Of a DNA stretch of 5,976 bases, positions 1 through 4,614 are shown in pieces. The translations under genes were made by a program, and so were the position numbers. How positions within the stretch are numbered: the first letter of the stretch is position 1; each line of letters starts with the position of its first letter. The DNA comes from Bdellovibrionales bacterium. GTDB taxonomy: Bacteria > Bdellovibrionota > Bdellovibrionia > Bdellovibrionales > JAMPXM01. Under the pieces are notes generated by a model. The model had not been told where the DNA came from. It saw nothing but the letters and a program-made list of their open reading frames with translations, and did not search any database. The stretch spans positions 1-5,976 of the forward strand of contig SXSP01000403.1 of assembly GCA_005792225.1 (NCBI GenBank), read 5' to 3'.

Positions 1-146
1 ATGCCATCAGTTCCCTGACGCAAGCTCGCCGAAACGTATAGGAGCAGGAAGATGATGGAAAGCCCGATGAACAGATCGTAATACGATGTCCACATCGAAT
101 CCTCACCGCCGCCGTGGCCTTTGCCTTGATTGTATTTGAAACCCAT
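1..146 (-). CDS. MotB-like membrane protein, N-terminal fragment (continues past left edge)
   Basis: Only the first 48 codons are visible; the gene runs off position 1. The start ATG (144-146) has a good ribosome site, AAGGA at 152-156, with a 5-nt gap. The protein opens with a short Gly/His/Lys-rich cytoplasmic segment (residues 1-17) followed by one hydrophobic helix (about 22-41) ending in SASLRQG. The pattern W-x-S-Y-x-D-L-F at the helix entry matches the MotB plug/transmembrane pattern W-x-x-A-Y-A-D-F-M, which puts Asp24 where MotB has its proton-channel aspartate (Asp32 in E. coli). By family knowledge such proteins pair with a MotA/ExbB-type partner and usually carry a periplasmic OmpA-like peptidoglycan-binding domain; neither can be seen here. 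It follows the proline-rich membrane protein gene by 84 bp on the same strand, so it probably belongs to the same transcription unit. A flagellar stator, a gliding-type motor or another energised envelope complex are all possible. Confidence 0.72.
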   Translation of the reverse strand, partial: MGFKYNQGKGHGGGEDSMWTSYYDLFIGLSIIFLLLYVSASLRQGTDG

Positions 147-230
147 AAGTTTCCTTCCCTCTGCCCCTCCTTTTCGGAAAGGCGAGAGAATTTGAGAGTC
201 TAGTTGTCGACTGGAGTTGTTGAGCGAAGA

Positions 231-1064
231 TTAATCAGCGCTGGAATCAGGACGCGCGCGGGTCTGGGTCCGGGTGAAGAGCTCATCGAACTGAGACAAA
301 ACACTCAATGCCGGAATCGCCGCCTGGGAGCTCCCCAGGGCAGGTGCTGCCTGCGGAGGTGGTGCGGGTGGCGATGCGGTGACCGGAGCTGCCGGAATGT
401 CCTTCTGAATTTCTTTCGGTGGAGCCGTTTCGCTCGCCATCTGCGTTTGTTCCGCGACTTCAGTCGTGGTTTCGCTCGATGTTCCGAAGACCAAATACAG
501 GACGACGAGGAGAGCGCCGACCGCGACCGCGATCATTTTCGGTGGAATACGCTTCTTCTCGACCTCGTACATGATGGCAGCGTCACTCTCGCTCGTCTCG
601 AGCTCAAGCGTGCGCGACTCGGCCGGCATCGCCTGAACCGGTGGCGGCTCCGGCGGAGGCGGAGGTGTTGCTGGCTGAGTCGCCGGCTTCACCCGTGGCT
701 GAACCTTCGTGGGCTCAGGCGCCCTCGCCTCTTTGACGGTCGACTTCGCGATGGGTGCGATCTTCGGCTGTTCGCTCGAAGTGTTCACGTTGTAATTCAC
801 GCGGGTCGGCTCGTCTTTAAAATCCGTCTTTTCTTCTTCTTTCGCTTTCGCGCGCGGAATCGGCGGCGGAGGCGGTGTTGCGGGTACCGGCGGCTCGACC
901 TCGATCTTCGCCGGCGAATCCGTGCGCTTCAGTTGCGGCTCGACGCGAACGACGGTGTGAGCATCAAACGCATCATCGAAAACCGAACGAGGGCGCACGA
1001 TGGTCGCCTCGAAATTCAGGTTCGTGACTTCGTCATCCTCTTCACGTTTTTTAGAGTCGCTCAT
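231..1064 (-). CDS. Proline-rich single-span inner-membrane protein of unknown function
   Basis: A 277-residue protein that I cannot assign to a named family. The reading frame is open up to 1178, but I chose the ATG at 1062-1064 because a perfect AGGAGG sits 4 nt upstream and it forms an ATGA overlap with the stop of the preceding gene. Residues 1-50 are charged. Residues 51-150 are rich in Pro, Lys and Glu, with two polyproline tracts (61-70 and 131-142) that both begin PATPPPPP. A single hydrophobic helix lies at about 177-194. It is preceded by EKKR, so the positive-inside rule puts the long N-terminal part in the cytoplasm and the last 80 or so residues, again rich in Pro and Ala (223-241), in the periplasm. 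This layout resembles TonB-like or motility-complex linkers that bridge cytoplasm and envelope. There are no cysteines and no enzymatic motif. Low complexity may make homology searches misleading. Confidence 0.88.
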   Translation of the reverse strand: MSDSKKREEDDEVTNLNFEATIVRPRSVFDDAFDAHTVVRVEPQLKRTDSPAKIEVEPPVPATPPPPPIPRAKAKEEEKTDFKDEPTRVNYNVNTSSEQPKIAPIAKSTVKEARAPEPTKVQPRVKPATQPATPPPPPEPPPVQAMPAESRTLELETSESDAAIMYEVEKKRIPPKMIAVAVGALLVVLYLVFGTSSETTTEVAEQTQMASETAPPKEIQKDIPAAPVTASPPAPPPQAAPALGSSQAAIPALSVLSQFDELFTRTQTRARPDSSAD

Positions 1065-2476
1065 CTCGCCTCCTGCGGCTTCTCGATCATCGCTTCGAGA
1101 ATGCGTCGAGTTTGCGTTTGGCCGAAGCCCTTTAGGCGAACCGCCGCGATGTAGGCGTGGGAGCCTGAGCCCCTCCAACCCGGATCGAGAGTGGCGACGG
1201 AAATCGAAGTATCATTCAGCCCCGCCTCGCCCTTGAGCGCCGAGGTACAGAATCGGACGTTCACCTTTTGGCCAGAGCTGTTCATGGCTTGGGTTTCCTT
1301 GCACTCGGCGGCCGTCAACAAATTCACCGAAGCCGTGCTGCGCGAGAAATCGTTGAAAACATCCATCGAGAACGCCTGAGCCAATTGGTTCAAGGCTTCA
1401 TCCCGGTTCTGGCTGAATTGGAAAGACGGCTTGATGAAGGCTTCACCCATGTGAATTCGTACGCCGGCCTCGTATCCCCCGCCGAGCGGCATGGAGAAGC
1501 GCGACTCGCACGCCTTAGCCTCGAGACGCTGCAGCTGTCTCGCAACGCCCGCCTCACTGATCATCGCGTGATGCGGACGACAGTCGAGGAAACGGAGCGA
1601 GAGTCCTTTTTTGGACGGATTCATGACCTGGGTCCAACGATCCTGCCACGTGAAGAGTTGATGCCTGCGCGGCTCCATCCCCTGAAAAGTGGAAGCGGGT
1701 CCTGGTGAGGAACGTTTGCGAATCAATGTTGCGAGTGATCGCGCGGAGCCGGCCCAAACACCGCCATCTCTCTCGTTTCCAGCCGCGATGGCGACGAGGC
1801 TTCCCGTTTTATCAAAAACGTAGCTCGCGGGTGAATGATCGACGCCGCCGAGAGCGATTTGATATCGAATGGTCGAGACATCTTGTTTTGCGCGCAAAAA
1901 TTTCGCTCCTCCGCGCGTGATATCCACCGCCGAAACTGATACGAGCGGCTCTTGCGGCGAAGGAACGTTTTCCCGAAGGCGACTTGCGGGCAAGGTCGGT
2001 GCGATTTTATTATTCGCTTTAAAGACCGCGATACCTGCGAAGAGATCAAGATCGATCAACGAAAGCTCTTGAGACACTTTGCCGGTTAAATCGTCGACGT
2101 AGAATTTCGCGTTGGTTTTCGCGAGTGTGACATCCGAGACGAAATCAAGTGGGAGAACAAGGTAATTGTCGGCGACCGCGAGAGAAGTCACGTTGCCGAG
2201 AACGACTCCCGAGGCGGGATCCGAAGCGCGTACGTTTCTGACGAGTCGACTCACGCCGGATGCATCACCCGTGGGTGCCGATGCGACTCCCCGCGCAGGT
2301 TTTTCCGGCGTCTTCTCGGGCGAGTTCGCTGTTTTTGATTTTTTCGGAGCGCTCGGTGCTTTGGCGCGGGCAGCCGGTTTGCGAGCGGAAGATTGTGCCG
2401 CCGCCAGCGACGATGTTGCCATCGTTCCCAGCAAAACAGTGACGATCGTGATGTGAAGCACTTGAATGCGACCCAA
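1061..2476 (-). CDS. Secreted trypsin-fold-like protein, probably catalytically inactive, with a Cys-containing C-terminal domain
   Basis: A 471-residue protein. The start is TTG (2474-2476), preceded by GGGGGA 4 nt upstream. Residues 1-28 form a Sec signal peptide: a short basic start, a hydrophobic core, and an SSLAAAQ cleavage region, so the mature protein should be periplasmic or exported. Residues 29-72 are a Lys/Pro/Ala-rich linker. Residues 74-255 follow the rhythm of HtrA-like serine proteases: SGVVLG, then YLVLPLDFV where the histidine strand is expected, GIAVFKA where DLAVLK is expected, and SYVFDKTGSLVAIA where GGPLFNLDGEVIGI is expected. By this eye alignment His, Asp and Ser become Asp111, Gly148 and Pro216, so peptidase activity is unlikely. 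Residues 265-471 form a second domain I do not recognise, with four cysteines (299, 323, 392, 410), enough for two disulfides. The stop overlaps the next start (ATGA), so translation of the two is probably coupled. The protease-fold assignment is tentative; secretion is well supported. Confidence 0.85.
   Translation of the reverse strand: MGRIQVLHITIVTVLLGTMATSSLAAAQSSARKPAARAKAPSAPKKSKTANSPEKTPEKPARGVASAPTGDASGVSRLVRNVRASDPASGVVLGNVTSLAVADNYLVLPLDFVSDVTLAKTNAKFYVDDLTGKVSQELSLIDLDLFAGIAVFKANNKIAPTLPASRLRENVPSPQEPLVSVSAVDITRGGAKFLRAKQDVSTIRYQIALGGVDHSPASYVFDKTGSLVAIAAGNERDGGVWAGSARSLATLIRKRSSPGPASTFQGMEPRRHQLFTWQDRWTQVMNPSKKGLSLRFLDCRPHHAMISEAGVARQLQRLEAKACESRFSMPLGGGYEAGVRIHMGEAFIKPSFQFSQNRDEALNQLAQAFSMDVFNDFSRSTASVNLLTAAECKETQAMNSSGQKVNVRFCTSALKGEAGLNDTSISVATLDPGWRGSGSHAYIAAVRLKGFGQTQTRRILEAMIEKPQEAR
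1069..1074 (-). promoter_or_regulatory. Strong ribosome binding site for the proline-rich membrane protein
   Basis: On the minus strand this reads AGGAGG, a perfect Shine-Dalgarno core, 4 nt before the ATG at 1062-1064. It lies inside the last codons of the upstream gene and decides the start against the longer open frame that reaches 1178. Confidence 0.85.
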
Positions 2477-2480
2477 CGGT

Positions 2481-2486
2481 TCCCCC
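2481..2486 (-). promoter_or_regulatory. Ribosome binding site supporting a TTG start
   Basis: The minus strand reads GGGGGA, 4 nt before the TTG at 2474-2476. No ATG lies close by in frame; the first one is at residue 19, inside the signal-peptide core. A GTG five codons downstream (2459-2461) is the alternative but lacks a comparable purine-rich site. Confidence 0.6.
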
Positions 2487-2534
2487 GATTTCTCAGGGAC
2501 TCATCGGAACAAACCCGTCCGCACGTAAACAGTT

Positions 2535-2562
2535 CTTATATCTTTTTGAGACGAACGGGCAA
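2535..2562 (-). promoter_or_regulatory. Possible internal promoter upstream of the secreted protein gene
   Basis: The 102-bp gap between mreB and the secreted protein gene contains, on the minus strand, TTGCCC (2557-2562) and TATAAG (2535-2540) separated by 16 bp. These match 4 of 6 and 5 of 6 bases of the sigma-70 consensus. If real, it lets the three downstream genes be transcribed apart from mreB, with a leader of about 50 nt. It is a pattern match only, and the organism's promoter consensus is unknown. Confidence 0.35.
2540..2553 (-). repeat. 14-bp motif shared with 3750-3763
   Basis: The minus strand reads CGTCTCAAAAAGAT. The identical 14-mer occurs on the plus strand at 3750-3763. Both copies are intergenic and both point toward the gene downstream of them (63 nt and 38 nt from the chosen starts). 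This copy lies in the spacer of the possible promoter described here. Confidence 0.5.
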
Positions 2563-2578
2563 AACTTAGACCTTGGTC

Positions 2579-3613
2579 TTACTGAAGAACGACCCTTTCC
2601 AGCAGTCGCGGGTCCCCGATGATTTTGCCACCACCCTGCGCGATTGTCTGGAGCGGTTCGCTCGCGATGCGAACGGGAATCCCCAGCTCTTGCTCAAGAC
2701 GTTTGTCGAGGTTCATAATGAGCGCTCCGCCACCCGCGACGACGACTCCGTCTTTTGCGATGTCTTCAATGAGCTCCGGGGGTGTTTTTTCGATCGTGCG
2801 ACGACCCGCTTCGAAGATGACCTTCAAAATGTCTTCGATGGCTTCGTGGACTTCGGCGCTCGTGATCTCGATGGCTCGCGGCAGGTGCGAGACGTAGTCG
2901 ACACCCCGTACTTTTGACCGCGTCGAATGATCACCGGGAAGCGCGTTTCCGAGTTCGATTTTCAACTTCTCCGCCGAGGGAATTCCGATGATCAGGTTAT
3001 GTTGGCGACGGATGTAGTTAACGATCGCTTGATCAAACGCGTGTCCACCCGCGCGCACGGTCTCGCACGTCACGACCCCACAGAGCGAGATGACGGCGAT
3101 TTCCGTCGTACCACCACCGAGATCGATAACCATGTTTCCCTTGGGTTCCTCAACCGGGAGACCGGCACCGACCGCCGCCGCCATCGGCTCATCGACGAGG
3201 AGAACTTCGCGAGCGCCGGCGGAGAGTCCCGCCATGACGATGGCTTTTTTCTCAACGTCCGTTACTCCGTGAGGAAGAGAAATCACCACGCGAGGTTTCG
3301 TGAGCGCGAACCGCCCTCTGGCGCGCTCCATGAAATGTCGGAGCATTGTCTCTGTAATATCGAGATCCGCGATGACTCCATCCTTAAGAGGATGGCACGC
3401 GACGAGGCTCTCGGGCGTGCGGCCGATTTTTTCCTTCGCCTCGGCTCCGACGGCGATGACGACCTTGCGATTTTCCGGACCCATCTCGCGGTACGCGACG
3501 ACCGAAGGTTCGTTCGCGATTAAACCCCGCTTCCGTGTCACGACCAACGTGTTGGCCGTGCCAAGGTCGATGTAAATGTCTGCCGTTCTACCGTTGTTCT
3601 CTGCAAACCACAT
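2579..3613 (-). CDS. mreB: MreB-family bacterial actin (rod-shape filament protein)
   Basis: A 344-residue protein of normal MreB length. It assembles ATP-dependent filaments at the inner face of the cytoplasmic membrane that steer peptidoglycan synthesis; in some bacteria MreB also serves motility complexes. Visible motifs are phosphate-1 IDLGTANT (15-22) followed by NEPSVVA, PHGVTDVEKKA (114-124), DEPMAAAVGAGLPVEEP (141-157) with the acidic residue expected for catalysis, phosphate-2 IDLGGGTTE (163-171), and the adenosine loop VAGGGAL (292-298). The segment RGRFALTKPR (99-108) corresponds to the hydrophobic membrane-insertion loop. The ATG at 3611-3613 has GGAAGG 6 nt upstream. Departures from the usual MreB text are SLCG for SLGG (Cys178), GGHAFD for GGDxMD (His191), IGIPSAE for IGExTAE, and IMNLD for LRGLD. 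No mreC or mreD follows; instead a secreted protein gene lies 102 bp downstream. This suggests a secondary MreB copy, as in Bdellovibrio, which carries two. The family call is firm; the paralogue call is inferred. Confidence 0.97.
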   Translation of the reverse strand: MWFAENNGRTADIYIDLGTANTLVVTRKRGLIANEPSVVAYREMGPENRKVVIAVGAEAKEKIGRTPESLVACHPLKDGVIADLDITETMLRHFMERARGRFALTKPRVVISLPHGVTDVEKKAIVMAGLSAGAREVLLVDEPMAAAVGAGLPVEEPKGNMVIDLGGGTTEIAVISLCGVVTCETVRAGGHAFDQAIVNYIRRQHNLIIGIPSAEKLKIELGNALPGDHSTRSKVRGVDYVSHLPRAIEITSAEVHEAIEDILKVIFEAGRRTIEKTPPELIEDIAKDGVVVAGGGALIMNLDKRLEQELGIPVRIASEPLQTIAQGGGKIIGDPRLLERVVLQ

Positions 3614-3697
3614 CAGCGCCCTTCCTTTTCTTTGGGAGCATAGTATCCTTCACGCTTGCTCCAACGCTCACCGGTGCGCGTCTTCGTTAGGATCAAT

Positions 3698-3715
3698 CTA
3701 ATCGCTAGAGATTAG
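3698..3715. promoter_or_regulatory. Dyad that could be an operator
   Basis: CTAATC and GATTAG form a perfect 6-bp inverted repeat around a 6-bp centre (GCTAGA). It lies about 85 bp from both flanking starts, a position suited to a regulator acting on two divergent promoters. The evidence is symmetry and position only. Confidence 0.25.
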
Positions 3716-3749
3716 TGCATAGGATATGTGTCGAGGCAAGACTTTGTGG

Positions 3750-3763
3750 CGTCTCAAAAAGAT
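3750..3763 (+). repeat. 14-bp motif shared with 2540-2553
   Basis: The plus strand reads CGTCTCAAAAAGAT, identical to the minus-strand copy upstream of the secreted protein gene. It follows directly after TTGTGG, a possible -35-like hexamer, and is followed by the AT-rich CCATTAAAG. It may be part of a shared promoter or regulator site, or a chance match. Confidence 0.45.
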
Positions 3764-3801
3764 CCATTAAAGTGATTTGTCTCCGATCCCGATCAGTTAG
3801 C

Positions 3802-4593
3802 ATGCAAAACGCCCCGAAAAAACATGATGAAAGCATCGAGTTCCAGCCTCGTCAGTTTTTGAAGCGAGATTTGACTCCGCCGTTTTGGGCGAAAGTCATC
3901 TACGCGCTCGGGCTTCTTTACGTCCCCTTGCAATGTTACCTGACCTACCAACTCGGATTTTCCGCGCTCAATATGTTGATGATGCTCGCGATGCTTGCGG
4001 TGACGCAGTTCGTGTTCTTCCCGATCGCGTTTTCCTCGTATTCCGTCACTCCCGAAAGCATCAAGGTGACCTTACGCGGAAAAACAAAAGAGATCGCGTT
4101 CACCGACGTCGCTTCCGTGAATTACGGTTATCTCCCCTATTGCGGGGGCTTCATTTCCATCGTCTCGCTCGACAAGCGGATGATCTGGTTCACGGGTTTT
4201 TTGAGCCGAGCGGATTATATTTTGGAAGGTATCGCGGCAAAGCGCCCTGACCTCGATACGCCGAGCCTCCGTCAATGCCGCAAACACCTGATCAAGGCCG
4301 AGCATGATCAGTCGCGCATCAAGCGCGGGCTCAAATCTCCGAAATTCTGGATTGGAGCCGTTCTGGCTTCGGCAACAGCCTGGTTCGTTCAGGCACCTAT
4401 CGACTTTGTTTGTGTCGTGTTCCTCTCGAGCACACTCGCCTGCGAAACGGCACTCGCCATCGCTCACGAACGCGCTTTGCGCAAAGACCCAAACAACGTC
4501 AAGGCCGACATGATTCGTGAGAAGAAGTTCGGAACTTTCGCGTGGGTCATGATCATCGCGGCGATCTTGAGCTATTCGTTCATTATGCCGTGA
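3802..4593 (+). CDS. Multi-span membrane protein with a possible bacterial PH-like domain
   Basis: A 263-residue protein with no family I can name firmly. I chose the ATG at 3802 rather than the open upstream GTG (3715), because protein-like sequence begins there; neither start has a clear Shine-Dalgarno. Residues 1-29 are polar. Two hydrophobic helices follow (about 31-50 and 55-78). Residues 79-150 then resemble the small membrane-associated PH-like domain of YdbS-type proteins: SVTPESIKVTLRG, KEIAFTDVASV, then GGFISIVSLDKRMIWF, with short strands and a closing helix. A basic stretch (171-182, with KRGLKSPK) leads to a second hydrophobic part (about 183-220), and a final helix spans 244-262. 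The product is very probably an inner-membrane protein with a cytosolic or interfacial domain. It diverges from mreB and converges on ppc, and is likely transcribed alone. The PH-like call rests on pattern and topology only. Confidence 0.8.
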   Translation: MQNAPKKHDESIEFQPRQFLKRDLTPPFWAKVIYALGLLYVPLQCYLTYQLGFSALNMLMMLAMLAVTQFVFFPIAFSSYSVTPESIKVTLRGKTKEIAFTDVASVNYGYLPYCGGFISIVSLDKRMIWFTGFLSRADYILEGIAAKRPDLDTPSLRQCRKHLIKAEHDQSRIKRGLKSPKFWIGAVLASATAWFVQAPIDFVCVVFLSSTLACETALAIAHERALRKDPNNVKADMIREKKFGTFAWVMIIAAILSYSFIMP

Positions 4594-4599
4594 ACGAAT
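4574..4599. terminator. Stem-loop in the convergent gene junction, possible bidirectional terminator
   Basis: ATTCGTTCA (4574-4582) and TGAACGAAT (4591-4599) form a perfect 9-bp inverted repeat around the 8-nt loop TTATGCCG. The right arm begins exactly on the TGA of the plus-strand gene, and the stem lies 16 bp past the ppc stop on the other strand. Neither strand has a T-run directly after the stem, so it is not a classic intrinsic terminator. It may act with Rho or protect transcript ends. Confidence 0.4.
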
Positions 4600-4607
4600 G
4601 CCGTGAA
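4585..4607 (+). repeat. Short tandem direct repeat over the stop codon
   Basis: ATGCCGTGAA occurs twice with a 13-bp period (4585-4594 and 4598-4607). The first copy contains the last two codons and the stop (Met-Pro-stop) of the membrane protein gene, so the second copy repeats the gene's tail just outside it. It overlaps the stem-loop arms. Confidence 0.6.
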
Positions 4608-4614
4608 AAACATC

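Larger units (their letters stand above)
3614..3801. promoter_or_regulatory. Divergent intergenic region between mreB and the membrane protein gene
   Basis: These 188 bp must hold the promoters of both mreB (leftward) and the plus-strand membrane protein gene (rightward). I could not find a convincing -35/-10 pair for either direction. Two features stand out: a 6-bp dyad at 3698-3715 and the 14-bp motif at 3750-3763. The plus frame is open through its right half from a GTG at 3715, but that extension is Cys/Arg-rich with no ribosome site and I do not regard it as coding. Confidence 0.5.

Noticed and set aside
169..182. Small hairpin CCTTT-TCGG-AAAGG upstream of the MotB-like gene as a regulatory element
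   Set aside because: The stem is only 5 bp and does not cover the likely ribosome site at 152-156; such stems are common by chance.
204..1154. Long plus-strand open frame (over 300 codons) opposite the proline-rich gene
   Set aside because: It is Arg-, Trp- and Cys-rich with no domain pattern, as expected for the complement of a Pro/Ala/Glu-rich gene. The minus-strand frame has a perfect ribosome site, coupling and a sensible topology.
1065..1178. Longer start for the proline-rich protein
   Set aside because: It would overlap the secreted protein gene by over 100 bp, while ATG 1064 has AGGAGG at ideal spacing and an ATGA overlap.
2546..2553. CGTC within the shared 14-mer as an ECF sigma -10 element
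   Set aside because: No GGAAC-like -35 is found 15-18 bp upstream of either copy.
2568..2579. AGACC-TT-GGTCT palindrome at the end of mreB as a terminator
   Set aside because: The arms are only 5 bp with a 2-nt centre, too tight for a stable RNA hairpin, and the following AAGTTTT is a weak T-run.
2927..3523. Plus-strand open frame of about 200 codons opposite mreB
   Set aside because: The minus strand is unmistakable MreB; the opposing frame has charged low-information sequence and no family signal.
3715..3801. N-terminal extension of the membrane protein from a GTG at 3715
   Set aside because: The extra 29 residues are rich in Arg and Cys, no ribosome site precedes the GTG, and the segment overlaps intergenic signals. 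The ATG at 3802 fits the protein better.
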